A stretch of DNA of 26,850 bases from positions 1 to 26,850 of the forward strand of contig JAPDQY010000078.1 of the NCBI GenBank assembly GCA_034505235.1, given 5' to 3'. Position numbers and translations under genes: made by a program. Source of the stretch: Coneutiohabitans thermophilus. GTDB taxonomy: Bacteria; Zhuqueibacterota; Zhuqueibacteria; Zhuqueibacterales; Zhuqueibacteraceae. Positions 7,707-18,816 of the stretch are shown one piece after another. A model generated the notes under the pieces. It did no database searches, was not told where the DNA came from, and saw only the letters and a list, made by a program, of their open reading frames with translations. The number at the start of each line of letters is the position of its first letter. Position 1 is the stretch's first letter.

Positions 7707-10130
7707 TTATTCCGTGCGCCTGCCCAGCGTCACGACGATGCGGTGGGTCGATCCCGCCGCAAAAACCGGCAACACGGGTTTCGAGCGCAGACACTGTTCG
7801 GCGTACTTCTCCCCGTCAACCCAAATCTCCACCACGCCGCAGTTCACGTGGTGAGGATTTCTGACTTCGATATCATACACCGCGCCGCGAAACCGTCGCC
7901 GGACTTTGAATCCCTTCCAGGTCGAGGGAATGCAGGGATCAACCACCAGGCCCTCGACTGTCGGCCGCACGCCGAGAATCCACTCCCAGCCGGCCTTGAA
8001 GAGCCACGCAGCCGAGCCGGTGTACCAGGTCCACCCGCCGCGACCATAGAATTTTGAATCAGGCCCTTCGATGTTGCCGGCCGTGACATACGGCTCAGCG
8101 AAGTACTCCTCCGGCTTCATGCCGCGGTTGACCGGGTTGATCTTGGAGAAAAGACGATAGGCGGCTTCGCCCCGCTCGAGCATGGCTTCCGCCATCACCG
8201 CCCAGGTGGCGGCATGGGTATACACGCCGCCGTTCTCACGCATGCCGGCGGCGTAGCGCGAAAGATAGCCGATGAACTGGTCGGGCGTGTCATAACCGGG
8301 ATAAAGCAGCAACGGGCCGGCTTTGTATTCCAGATGCTGCTCCACCATGTTCATCACCTGTTCGGCGCGGCTGCGCTCGGCAACACCGGCAATCACCGCC
8401 CAGGTTTGGGCATTGAGATAAATCCGGCCCTGGCTGTTCTCCCGGCTGCCGATTTTCCCGCCGTTGTCCTTGGTGGCGCGGTAATACCACTCACCATCCC
8501 AGGCGTGCTCGTTCAAGGCCTCGCGCAGCCGTGCCGCGCGGGCGCGGTATGTCTGCGCACGTTCCGTGTCACCGAAGTGTTCGGCGATCGGCGCGAATGC
8601 CAGCAGCAGAAAGTGTAAAAAATGACCCAGCCACACCGACTCGCCCCGGCCATCCAGGCCGACCGCGCTCAAGCCGTCATTCCAATCGCCGGCGCCAATC
8701 AACGGCAGCCCGCGCGTGCTCGTGCGTGCCAGTGACCTGTCGAGGGCGCGCACGCAATGGTCGTAAAGTGGAACGGCGTGAGAATCATCGACAAAAGGTT
8801 CGGAAACCTGCAACAGGGAGAAATCGCCGGTCTCCTGCAGGTAGCTGTTGACCACGAAGGGCAGCCACAGCAGGTTGTCGGAGATTTGATTGTGCAATCC
8901 GACCTCCGAAATGGGATGCCACCAGTGATAGACTGTGCCGTCTTTGAATTGATGGCGGGCGTGCAGCAGAATCTGGCTTTTCGTGCGCGCGGGATCGATG
9001 GGAAGAAAAATCTGACTGTCCTGCAATTGATCGCGGAAGCCGAAGGCGCCGCCGGTCTGGTAGTAGGCACTGCGCCCCCACAACCGGCCGGAAATGGCTT
9101 GATACTTCAGCCAGGTGTTGAGCATGAGATTCATGGCGTCGTCCGGCGTGTCGCATGCCACCGTGTTCAGTAACTCGTGCCAGTGCTGCTGCACCGCTGC
9201 CAGCGCGGCCTCAACCTGGTCGGCAGCGCGGTATTTGTAACTCAGCGCCACCGCCTCTTCCACTGTTTGCGTGGCGCCCAGCAGGAAGCACACGGTTTTT
9301 TGCTCCCCGGGCTTCAGCCTGAGTTCGATTTGCAGGCTGGCGATCGGATCCAGCCAGTTGCCCGCGCGTTTGGCGAGCCTGCCGGCCTGCACTGCTGCGG
9401 GCAGGCGCAAATCGCCGTAGCGCCCGAAAAACGTCTCCTTGTCGGTGTCGAAAGCGGCCGGTTTGATGCTGGCGGCGTGAAACGCAACATAGCCCCACTC
9501 GGCATTCCAGTGGCCGCGCGCCGTGGGAATTTCCCACAGGCGCTTGGTGGCGAAAATGGCGTGGCTCATGGCGTCGTAAGCGGTTTCGATGAACGACTTG
9601 TGAAACTCGCGGTGCCAGTCCGGCGCCTGGCCCAGACACCATTCGAAAAAGGAAAACAGAGTGAGTTGCTTCGGCTTGCGCGAGCTGTTGTACACGGTCA
9701 GCTTCCAAAGCTCCAGGGGTTCGTCCCGGGGCACGAACACCACCAGGCTGGAGGCAATGCCGAAATTGACCGACTCGATCACACTGTAGCCCAGGCCGTG
9801 GCGGCAGAGGTAGCGCTCCGGTTCGTGGCACACCGGCTTCCAGCCTGCCGACCAGACATTGCCCTTCTCATCCCGCAGATAAATGTACTTGCCCCATTCA
9901 TCCTTGATGAGATCCTGCTCCCAGCGCGTGAGTCGGTTGAGCTGGGCGTGGGTGCGCCAACTGTAGCCGCTGCCGGTTTGGGAGATGGCAAGGCCATAAT
10001 CGCCGTTGCTGATCACATTGATCCACGGCCGCGGGGTGACCGGGGTGGTGATCACATACTCCCTGCCGTCTTTGGAAAAATGGCCATACTTGGTTTTGAA
10101 GCTTTTCAAGGGCTCCTTCCTCTTCATCAT
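7707..10130 (-). CDS. GH94 family glycoside phosphorylase, cyclic-glucan-synthase-like type
   Basis: The 807-residue protein lacks a signal peptide and is expected in the cytoplasm. It has the GH94 layout: N-terminal beta-sandwich (YGHFSKDGREYVI, PRPWINVISNGDYG, GSGYSW, NRLTRWEQD), helical linker, and (alpha/alpha)6 barrel with GGAFGFRDQLQD (360-371), HWWHP and GDWNDG (481-486), the motif that carries the catalytic acid. GH94 enzymes phosphorolyse beta-glucosides such as cellobiose, chitobiose and beta-1,2-oligoglucans. The DGREYVI opening and GRGESVWLGHFL after GDWNDG resemble the GH94 domain of cyclic beta-1,2-glucan synthases, which with the GH144-type neighbours favours a beta-1,2-linked substrate; this is inference. 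The start is uncertain: ATGs at 10145, 10130 and 10127 are in frame and none has a clear Shine-Dalgarno site. It is the first gene of the GH94/dehydrogenase/GH144 block. Confidence 0.88.
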   Translation of the reverse strand: MMKRKEPLKSFKTKYGHFSKDGREYVITTPVTPRPWINVISNGDYGLAISQTGSGYSWRTHAQLNRLTRWEQDLIKDEWGKYIYLRDEKGNVWSAGWKPVCHEPERYLCRHGLGYSVIESVNFGIASSLVVFVPRDEPLELWKLTVYNSSRKPKQLTLFSFFEWCLGQAPDWHREFHKSFIETAYDAMSHAIFATKRLWEIPTARGHWNAEWGYVAFHAASIKPAAFDTDKETFFGRYGDLRLPAAVQAGRLAKRAGNWLDPIASLQIELRLKPGEQKTVCFLLGATQTVEEAVALSYKYRAADQVEAALAAVQQHWHELLNTVACDTPDDAMNLMLNTWLKYQAISGRLWGRSAYYQTGGAFGFRDQLQDSQIFLPIDPARTKSQILLHARHQFKDGTVYHWWHPISEVGLHNQISDNLLWLPFVVNSYLQETGDFSLLQVSEPFVDDSHAVPLYDHCVRALDRSLARTSTRGLPLIGAGDWNDGLSAVGLDGRGESVWLGHFLHFLLLAFAPIAEHFGDTERAQTYRARAARLREALNEHAWDGEWYYRATKDNGGKIGSRENSQGRIYLNAQTWAVIAGVAERSRAEQVMNMVEQHLEYKAGPLLLYPGYDTPDQFIGYLSRYAAGMRENGGVYTHAATWAVMAEAMLERGEAAYRLFSKINPVNRGMKPEEYFAEPYVTAGNIEGPDSKFYGRGGWTWYTGSAAWLFKAGWEWILGVRPTVEGLVVDPCIPSTWKGFKVRRRFRGAVYDIEVRNPHHVNCGVVEIWVDGEKYAEQCLRSKPVLPVFAAGSTHRIVVTLGRRTE

Positions 10131-10344
10131 AATAATCGATGCCATCAAACTTGCGCGTGCGCGGGTGCAAGCCCTTCGCGGTGGCCCCTGCACACCTTCG
10201 AATTCGCCCGACACTGCAGAGGGCACTTGGCAAAACCAGTCCGGGAATACCGGCTGTCCTGCAGCCTCCCACCGCCGGCCGTTTCCTGCCCGTTTGCCCG
10301 CACCTCTGCTCAACAATGTCACGTTCGTTTGTGGAAGCCGGTAA

Positions 10345-10376
10345 ACTCACCTCCGGCCGCTCTCTTGCAAAGAGAG
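10345..10376. repeat. REP-like hairpin element, copy 1
   Basis: ACTCACC at 10345-10351 precedes a perfect hairpin, CTCTCTT / AAGAGAG with loop GCA, at 10360-10376. The second copy 66 bp to the right has the same lead sequence and a related stem. Confidence 0.55.
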
Positions 10377-10410
10377 GCGAATTTGCAGCACGCGAGACAA
10401 TTTCATTCAG

Positions 10411-10445
10411 ACTCACCTTGTTTCCCGCTTCTCTTCCCGGGAGAG
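10411..10445. repeat. REP-like hairpin element, copy 2
   Basis: ACTCACC at 10411-10417 precedes CTCTTCCCGGGAGAG at 10431-10445, a palindrome with one bulged T. The order (ACTCACC, spacer, CGC, CTCT-type stem) repeats copy 1 in the same orientation. Confidence 0.55.
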
Positions 10446-10710
10446 GAGCGCAGGGGGATAAGTGCCACAATCGTCAGCCACAGGAGCCGCCTTTTTTGAC
10501 TTGACATTGCCGGGCCGGTGCGAGCGCTGGCAGACAAAGCTCGTCGCACCTGCCAAAGCTCGTTTTGCCGGCTTCGCTCCGCATGACTCGCCCGCCCGGC
10601 CAACAGCTCGGCAACAAGCCCGCCGCCGACAGGCGCGCCATCATTTTTGGATCACCGGCTTCACGGTTGGCGCGCCGGGGAGGTCCGGAGGCCATGCCGG
10701 CCGCACGGGC

Positions 10711-12291
10711 CTACAAATCATTGCCGGAATAAGACTGATTGAAGGACTTGTTGCACAGCGGAAAATCCGGGACGATGTTTTTGAGCAGTGCGAAGGACAG
10801 CGCCGGCCAGTTGACGAACGAGGGGTCTTTGATTTTGACACGATAGAGCCTGCCGGATTGGTCTGCCATGACCCAATGGACAATGGCGCCGCGCCAGCCT
10901 TCAACGATACCGAAGGCGGGCGCGAAAGCGGGCAGCGGGCCGAGCGGTGCGGTCAAGGGCCCGTCTGGCAATTGTGCCAGCGCCCGTTTGATCAGGTTCA
11001 CCGACTCGTGTGCTTCCTCGATGCGCACCATCGTGCGGGCATAGACATCGCCGGAATGAAAGACCGGCACATTGAACTTCACTTCGCGGTAGGCATCAAA
11101 GGGATGATCCCGCCGCGCATCCACATCGATGCCGGAGGCGCGTGCGATATAGCCGAGCACGCCGTGATCGCTGGCGGTTTTGGTGTCCAGCCTGCCGGTG
11201 CCTTCCAGGCGGTCCAGCAGGATGGTGTTGTGCAAACTGATTTCGACGATTTCCTGGAAGTCGGCGAGAACGGCATCGAGTTCGGCGGGCAAATTGAGAG
11301 CGCACGGCAAATCCTGTCCCACACCGCCGGGCACGATGCCACCGCGCAGCAGGCGGTTGCCGGTCAGCTTTTTGTTCAAGCGCAGCAGGCGCTCGCGCAG
11401 GCGGAAGCAATGCGAGTGTGCCACGGGAAAGCCGGTGTCGTTGGCGATCATGCCGAAGTCGGCGATGTGATTGTAGAGCCGCTCCATTTCCAACAGAATC
11501 AGGCGGAGATACTGCGCCCGTCCGGGCACTTCGGTTCCCGACAACTTCTCCAAAGCCTGGCAATACGCCAGGGCGTGGCCGACGGTCGTGTCGCCGGAAA
11601 TCCGCTCCGCCAATTCCACGCCCTCGCCGGGCGCGCGGCCTTCGAAGAGTTTTTCCGTGCCTTTGTGGGTGAAATACAGGCGAATCTTCAAATCGATCAC
11701 GGTTTCGCCGACCACGCTGAAGCGGAAATGGCCCGGCTCGATGATGCCGGCATGCACCGGCCCGACGGGAATCTCGTAGATTCCTTCCCCGCTCACCGGC
11801 AGAAAGGGAAAGGGCGTGCCGTCGTCTTCGAATTTTTCCGGCAGCACGGCATCCTTGCGCAGCGGGTAAAAATTCTCCGGCCAAAAGGCATGACGCACCA
11901 AAGGCCGGCGGTCGGGGCTGCCGGTGGCTTGAATGCCGAACAAATCCCTGATCTCACGCTCGAAGCGCGAGGCCGGATAATAAAACGTGGCCATGGAAAT
12001 GATGGTGGGATGATCGGCGGGCAGTTCCTTGCTGGCGTGGGCAAACCAGTTCTCGCGGTCATTCGCGAAAAGGTAATGCACCTCGAAAACACCCTTGTCG
12101 GCGCGACGATCATTGCCGACCATGAGCATCAGCTCGGCGTGAAATTCGTTGCGCAGCAATTTTGCCAGGGGGATGGCATTGCCGCGCTTGATTTGGAAAT
12201 GCAATTCGTTGCCGCGGATGACGCGGAAGCTGTTCACACGGTCTTTGAAATGTTCCACCAGCGTCTTTTGCAGACGGGAAAAATCGGGCAT
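10711..12291 (-). CDS. hyfG: Ehr-type large subunit (HyfG/NuoCD-like) lacking paired NiFe Cys ligands
   Basis: The 526-residue product is a fused NuoC-NuoD/HyfG-like subunit. The N-terminal NuoC-like domain (about 1-150) carries the signature FEREIRDLFGI; the NuoD-like domain follows (IPVGPVHAGIIEPGHFRF, YFTHKGTEKLFEG, LEMERLYNHIADFG). Catalytic group 4 [NiFe] hydrogenases bind nickel through one CxxC near the N-terminal side of this domain and another near the C-terminus. Here the first site reads ERISGDTTVGH (229-239), with no Cys, and the tail reads LCNKSFNQSYSGNDL (512-526), with a single Cys and no CxxC. It should therefore not form a normal NiFe site, and fits the energy-converting hydrogenase-related (Ehr) proteins. 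It is last in the six-gene set. ATG 12291 is preferred over an in-frame TTG at 12300; no Shine-Dalgarno site is obvious. Confidence 0.88.
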   Translation of the reverse strand: MPDFSRLQKTLVEHFKDRVNSFRVIRGNELHFQIKRGNAIPLAKLLRNEFHAELMLMVGNDRRADKGVFEVHYLFANDRENWFAHASKELPADHPTIISMATFYYPASRFEREIRDLFGIQATGSPDRRPLVRHAFWPENFYPLRKDAVLPEKFEDDGTPFPFLPVSGEGIYEIPVGPVHAGIIEPGHFRFSVVGETVIDLKIRLYFTHKGTEKLFEGRAPGEGVELAERISGDTTVGHALAYCQALEKLSGTEVPGRAQYLRLILLEMERLYNHIADFGMIANDTGFPVAHSHCFRLRERLLRLNKKLTGNRLLRGGIVPGGVGQDLPCALNLPAELDAVLADFQEIVEISLHNTILLDRLEGTGRLDTKTASDHGVLGYIARASGIDVDARRDHPFDAYREVKFNVPVFHSGDVYARTMVRIEEAHESVNLIKRALAQLPDGPLTAPLGPLPAFAPAFGIVEGWRGAIVHWVMADQSGRLYRVKIKDPSFVNWPALSFALLKNIVPDFPLCNKSFNQSYSGNDL

Positions 12292-12420
12292 GGTTCGCAA
12301 TCTGTTATAATGAAATCTTTGTTCAAGAACACTGAGCTTTTACCGCCGGGCTGTCCCGGGCTTCCTCTTTCTTTGCGGTCTCATGATCCCTCCATGACTT
12401 TGCTTGTGCGCGCGCATGCA

Positions 12421-13878
<1,458 letters not shown>

Positions 13879-13966
13879 TTCGACTGTCCGCAGATTGATC
13901 ACGGTAATGAGCGGGGAGGGAGTGAGCGGGAGCAGACACCATACACCCACTCTCCCTCTCTCAACA

Positions 13967-14626
13967 TCACCCTCGCAGTTGATTCAAGCGATCCACGTCG
14001 ATCGAATCGAAGGTGGTCTTGATTTGATAGACGAACACCTGCATGACGAGAAAACCCATGAGCACGTCCAGGAAGACGCCAAGCTCGACGATGAGCGGGA
14101 TGCCGTAGGTGCCGAGCACGGCCAGGAGCGCGATGCCGTTTTCCAGCACCAAAAAACCGACGACTTGCGTCAAGGCTTTCTTGCGCGTAATGATGACGAA
14201 GAGGCCGACAAAGATCAATCCCACGGCGAGCGGCAAGCCGCCGCGCGTCGGCAGCGTGCTGACCGACACCACCGGGCGTGTGACCGCATAAGCAAACAGC
14301 ACCAGCAGTCCGGCGATGATGAGCGAGCTGGCGACGTTGACGTAGGGCGTGACTTCGCGCTCGATGCCGATGCGCGCCTGCAGGCGGTCGAGATAGCGGG
14401 GAATGATCAGCACTTTGAGGCCGAAGAGCACGACGGCGACGATGTACAATTCGTGGTCGTTGCCGAAGTAGCCGATCACGGCAGCCAGCAATGCGAGCAC
14501 CGCCGATTGCCATTGAAAGGCGACGACGTAGGAGTGCAAACTGCGCCGCCATAACAGCGCAATGCCGAAAAGCAGCACGAGGCTGGCGCCCAGGGTGGAG
14601 AGTTGGGAGAAGAGTGTGTCGTTCAT
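13967..14626 (-). CDS. hyfE: HyfE-like small membrane subunit (NuoK-related)
   Basis: The 219-residue protein is strongly hydrophobic, with about seven membrane segments, and matches HyfE in length. Its C-terminal half carries the NuoK-like pattern TRKKALTQVVGFLVLENGIALL, with the conserved membrane Glu, followed by VELGVFLDVLMGFLVMQVFVYQI. NuoK-like subunits take part in proton movement next to the NuoH-like subunit. It sits between the HyfC-like and HyfF-like genes, as in hydrogenase-4-type operons. No strong Shine-Dalgarno site precedes the ATG; the upstream bases are AT-rich. Confidence 0.87.
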   Translation of the reverse strand: MNDTLFSQLSTLGASLVLLFGIALLWRRSLHSYVVAFQWQSAVLALLAAVIGYFGNDHELYIVAVVLFGLKVLIIPRYLDRLQARIGIEREVTPYVNVASSLIIAGLLVLFAYAVTRPVVSVSTLPTRGGLPLAVGLIFVGLFVIITRKKALTQVVGFLVLENGIALLAVLGTYGIPLIVELGVFLDVLMGFLVMQVFVYQIKTTFDSIDVDRLNQLRG

Positions 14627-14715
14627 GGAAATATTTTATGCAAAAGATGCGGCAGTCCCCTCGGGAACCGAAGTTTCACCACGTGACAGCGCCTGAAGGC
14701 GCGACGACCCAAGGA

Positions 14716-15657
<942 letters not shown>

Positions 15658-15667
15658 ATTTTTGTGA

Positions 15668-15702
15668 TCAGTTTTCAGTAATCAGTTGTCAGCGGTCAAT
15701 CC
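15668..15702. repeat. Five tandem degenerate heptamers, consensus TCAGTNN
   Basis: Five consecutive 7-bp units begin with TCA at exact 7-bp spacing at 15668, 15675, 15682, 15689 and 15696; the first three are TCAGTTT, TCAGTAA and TCAGTTG, and the last two are more degenerate. The run lies 10 bp upstream of the HyfC-like start, inside the Ehr gene set. Confidence 0.8.
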
Positions 15703-15751
15703 AACATTTAATGACAGCAACGAATAATCGACCATTGGCTACGAACAAGTC

Positions 15752-17779
15752 TCACATCAATCTTGCCGCCAAAAGCAAGATCATCAGCATCGCCATCACG
15801 TACACGAGATACAAATGCACGGAGCCGGATTGCACGCGCCGCGCCTGGCGCGCCAACAGGCGCAAAAATGCGAGGAACGGCTCGTACAAAACTTTCTCAA
15901 ACCACGGGGTGATCCCGCTTTTGTATTCGATCGACTGCACGAAGTATTTCGACTCCGGATGGAAATCAATCGTCAGTTCCTTGCTCGGGCGATACAACTC
16001 GGCGAAGACGCGGCGCAGCGGCTCGGCAAAGGCGGTGGCGGTGTATTCCATGCGCGGCGTTTGGCCGATGCGGCCGCAGCCCCAGGAGTCACTCACGCGC
16101 AGTTTCCAATTGCTGCGCAGCAGCCACAGCAGCAGCGGCGTGAAGCCGAGCAAAATGAGGATGCCGAGCGCCGCCAGCGTCGGCGACATTTGCCCGAAAT
16201 TTTCCGGTGTTTGCAGCGTCAGGCCGAGCGTGAAAGCCGCCTGCGTGTCGGGCAGGCTATCGAATCCCGCGAGAATTGCACTCAGTTGTGGCACGACCAC
16301 AAACGGCGCGAGTCCCAACACCACGCAGGCGAGCGCCAAAATTCCCATGCCGACTCGCATCGAGAGCGGCGACTCGTGTGCGTGCTCGGCTTCGTGGGAA
16401 CGCGGAATGGCGAGAAAGGTGATGCCAAACGCTTTCACGAAACAGGCGACGGCGAGACCGCTGGTGAGCGCCAACATCCCGACGGCGAGCGGCATTACCA
16501 TCGCCACTTCGGGCCGCGGAATGTTGAAGCCGCCGAGCAGCGATTGAAAGACAATCCACTCCGACGCAAAACCGTTGAGCGGCGGCAATGCGGAAATCGC
16601 GGCAGCGCCGGTCAAAAAGAACGCGGCGGTCCACGGCATGCGTTTGATCAAGCCGCCCATCTCTTCCATGTTGCGTGTGCGGGTTGCGTGCAGCACCGAA
16701 CCCGCGCCGAGAAAGAGCAGGCCTTTGAACGCGGCGTGATTGATGGTGTGATACAAGCCGCCAATGAAACCGAGCGCGGCCAGCGTCATCAAACCGTAAC
16801 TTTGAAACATCATCCCCGCGCCGACGCCGATGAGAATGATGCCGATGTTTTCGACCGAGTGATAGGCGAGCAGGCGCTTGAGGTCGTGCTCCATCAGCGC
16901 GTAGAGCACGCCGAGCAGCGCGGAGATCGCGCCGAGCGCAAGCACGGTGGCGCCCCACCAAACGGGACCGCCGCCGAGCAGATCGAGCGTGACGCGCACG
17001 AGGCCGTAAATGCCCATCTTGATCACGACGCCGGACATCATCGCAGAGACGTGACTGGGGGCAACCGGATGTGCCATCGGCAGCCAAACGTGCAACGGAA
17101 TGATGCCGGCTTTCGAGCCGAAGCCGAGCAGCGCGAGAATGAAAATGGCGTTGCGGAGGCTCGGCGAAAGCGCGGTGGAGCCGGAACGCATCGCGGTAAA
17201 CGAAGTGGTCAGCTCGCCGCCGGCGAGCAGGAGAAACATCGCGACCAGCGCGGCGAAACCGGCATGGGTCATGGCGAGATACCAACTCGCCGCGCGCACG
17301 GTCGTCGGCTTATCGTGCTCCACCGACACCAGCCAATATGCCGAGAGCGACATGATTTCCCAGACGACGAGAAAGGTGAGCGCATTGTCGGCCATTACCT
17401 GCAGGCTGAGCGACAGCAGCAACACGTTGAACATCGTGCCGGTGAGCCGGAGTGAATAACGATCCTCGTAAGCTTTCGAATAGCCGAAGCCATAAATCGC
17501 GGTAGCAATGCCGATTAGCCCGACGACGATGAGAAAAAAGGCGCCGAGGCCGTCGAGTCTGAGCGTGACCCCAGTGAGGGGAAGAATTTCGGCGAGGGTA
17601 AATTCAAACGAGGCGCTCGAGGTGAGGAAAATTCCCCCGAGCAGCAGCGTTGCGATGGCACCAGTAGCCGCGCCGAGGGCCACCAGCGCACGGCCAATCG
17701 CACCGCGGATTCCGAGCAGTGCCATCACCGCGCCGAAGCTGTAGCCGCAGAGCATGAGAAGAAAAAGAGTGTGCCTCAT
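15752..17779 (-). CDS. hyfB: HyfB-like antiporter-type membrane subunit
   Basis: The 675-residue product belongs to the NuoL/M-like proton-translocating family and matches the length of HyfB. WEIMSLSAYWLV carries the conserved membrane Glu (141), GFGSKAGIIPLHVWLPMAHPVAPSHVSAMMSG carries Lys223, and VVIKMGIYGLVR carries Lys254; all three are expected channel residues. A further conserved stretch is EHDLKRLLAYHSVENIGIILIG. The C-terminal third (about 540-675) is a longer, partly soluble extension ending in a last helix, as in HyfB. The frame extends to a TTG at 17809 with GGAG beside it, but MRHTLFLLMLCGYS at 17779 is the more natural start. With the HyfF-like protein it gives two antiporter-like units in the membrane arm. 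Confidence 0.9.
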   Translation of the reverse strand: MRHTLFLLMLCGYSFGAVMALLGIRGAIGRALVALGAATGAIATLLLGGIFLTSSASFEFTLAEILPLTGVTLRLDGLGAFFLIVVGLIGIATAIYGFGYSKAYEDRYSLRLTGTMFNVLLLSLSLQVMADNALTFLVVWEIMSLSAYWLVSVEHDKPTTVRAASWYLAMTHAGFAALVAMFLLLAGGELTTSFTAMRSGSTALSPSLRNAIFILALLGFGSKAGIIPLHVWLPMAHPVAPSHVSAMMSGVVIKMGIYGLVRVTLDLLGGGPVWWGATVLALGAISALLGVLYALMEHDLKRLLAYHSVENIGIILIGVGAGMMFQSYGLMTLAALGFIGGLYHTINHAAFKGLLFLGAGSVLHATRTRNMEEMGGLIKRMPWTAAFFLTGAAAISALPPLNGFASEWIVFQSLLGGFNIPRPEVAMVMPLAVGMLALTSGLAVACFVKAFGITFLAIPRSHEAEHAHESPLSMRVGMGILALACVVLGLAPFVVVPQLSAILAGFDSLPDTQAAFTLGLTLQTPENFGQMSPTLAALGILILLGFTPLLLWLLRSNWKLRVSDSWGCGRIGQTPRMEYTATAFAEPLRRVFAELYRPSKELTIDFHPESKYFVQSIEYKSGITPWFEKVLYEPFLAFLRLLARQARRVQSGSVHLYLVYVMAMLMILLLAARLM

Positions 17780-17916
17780 GTGAACTAAATTTAAAAATTG
17801 AATCTCCAAAAAAGAATCTCAGGCCAAGCCGCCAAGACACAAGGATATCGCAAGGAAACCGCATCCGACAAGCCACAAGCGAAAAGGGAAAATGAATTAC
17901 TCACAGAGGTGGAACA

Positions 17917-17959
17917 GCTCACGGAAAATTTCATTCTGCATCCGTCCATTTCCGTGAGC
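17917..17959. repeat. 11-bp perfect inverted repeat in the HyfI-HyfB gap
   Basis: GCTCACGGAAA (17917-17927) and TTTCCGTGAGC (17949-17959) are perfect inverted copies around a 21-bp loop. On the plus strand the right arm is followed by AAAATTTTTT; on the minus strand, the direction of transcription, no T-run follows. It lies in the 239-bp gap between the small-subunit and HyfB-like genes. Confidence 0.75.
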
Positions 17960-18018
17960 CAAAATTTTTTGCGTTACCTTTGCGGCGCCACGTCTTTACA
18001 TGAGTTTTTTATGCCGTC

Positions 18019-18540
18019 CTACTTCGCTTTCGGCAGGCGATCCAGCGCCGCCAGAATGCCGCGCAGAATGTCCGCCGGTTCCGGCGGGCAGCCGGGGACA
18101 AAGACATCCACCGGCACCACTTTGTCCACACTGCCAAAGACGGCATAACCACCCTTGAACACGCCGCAGGTTTGCGCGCAATCGCCGACCGCGACGACGA
18201 GTTTGGGAGCGGGGGTGGCTTCGTAGGTTTTGCGCAGCGGCACTTCCATGTTGCGCGTCACCGGGCCGGTCACCAGCAGCATGTCGGCGTGGCGCGGCGA
18301 GGCGACGAAATGCATGCCGAAGCGCTCGAGATCATACACCGGATTGGTGAGGGCGGTGATTTCGATTTCGCAGCCGTTGCACGAGCCGGCATCCACCTCA
18401 CGAATCGCCAGCGCACGGCCCAGCAGGCGCCGGGTTTTTGCATCAATTTGATTGACGAGCTGCACCACCTCGGCGTCCTCGGGGGTCAGCGGCTCGGTGA
18501 CGATGCCGGTTTTGAAAATTTTTTTGAACACTGATGGCAT
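18019..18540 (-). CDS. hyfI: Ehr-type small Fe-S subunit (HyfI/NuoB-like)
   Basis: A 173-residue NuoB/HyfI-like subunit that should hold one [4Fe-4S] cluster next to the large subunit. The cluster ligands are complete: Cys54 and Cys57 in GSCNGCEIEI, Cys121 in GDCAQTCGVF and Cys151 in VPGCPPEP. The family motifs ALTNPVYDLERFGMHFVASPRHADMLLVTGPVT and PPEPADILRGILAAL are intact. It is first in the six-gene set, ahead of HyfB, HyfC, HyfE, HyfF and HyfG. Two adjacent ATGs (18543 and 18540) follow GATGGAAGA; the second gives better spacing. The open frame continues to 18873, but the added N-terminal residues show no family similarity and are treated as untranslated. Confidence 0.9.
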   Translation of the reverse strand: MPSVFKKIFKTGIVTEPLTPEDAEVVQLVNQIDAKTRRLLGRALAIREVDAGSCNGCEIEITALTNPVYDLERFGMHFVASPRHADMLLVTGPVTRNMEVPLRKTYEATPAPKLVVAVGDCAQTCGVFKGGYAVFGSVDKVVPVDVFVPGCPPEPADILRGILAALDRLPKAK

Positions 18541-18703
18541 CATTCTTCCATCTTTTTTGACCTGCCGTTTTGCGACACAGTCACGAAGTTGGCGTTTGCC
18601 GTCCCCGCGGCCATGCCTCTCCAATCCAAAATAAAAATCAACCATCATTCCCCTGCGCGCGCGGTCTTCAGGCACATCGAGAGCAGTGCGCCGGTGGAAG
18701 TGG

Positions 18704-18719
18704 TTGATCGAGTGATCAA
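18704..18719. promoter_or_regulatory. Candidate operator: TTGATC-N4-GATCAA inverted repeat
   Basis: Two perfect 6-bp arms with a 4-bp spacer lie about 165 bp upstream of the small-subunit start. Size and symmetry suit a dimeric regulator, but no regulator gene is present in the window, so this is only a candidate. Confidence 0.3.
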
Positions 18720-18816
18720 AAGAAAGAGCAAAGACGGGAAAAAAGCAAGAAATAAAATTACCCGCCGGGGAGCCATCCCAGTTGCGTGTGTGGGGACGTG
18801 GCACAGACATTTTCTC

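Larger units (their letters stand above)
10131..10710. other. Gene-free stretch between the Ehr-type genes and GH94, with twin hairpins
   Basis: About 580 bp without a convincing gene. The GH94 frame is open leftwards to 10322 on the minus strand, but the added residues have no family similarity, so I treat it as non-coding. A 66-residue frame at 10603-10403 has no ribosome-binding site and low-complexity composition. The stretch holds two similar hairpin elements (listed separately) and should contain the GH94 promoter, which I could not place. Confidence 0.55.

Noticed and set aside
10403..10603. 66-residue minus-strand frame with a short hydrophobic stretch
   Set aside because: No ribosome-binding site, Arg/Ser-rich composition, and it overlaps a hairpin element.
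15668..15702. CRISPR-like array
   Set aside because: The units are 7 bp with no spacers, so it is a simple tandem repeat.
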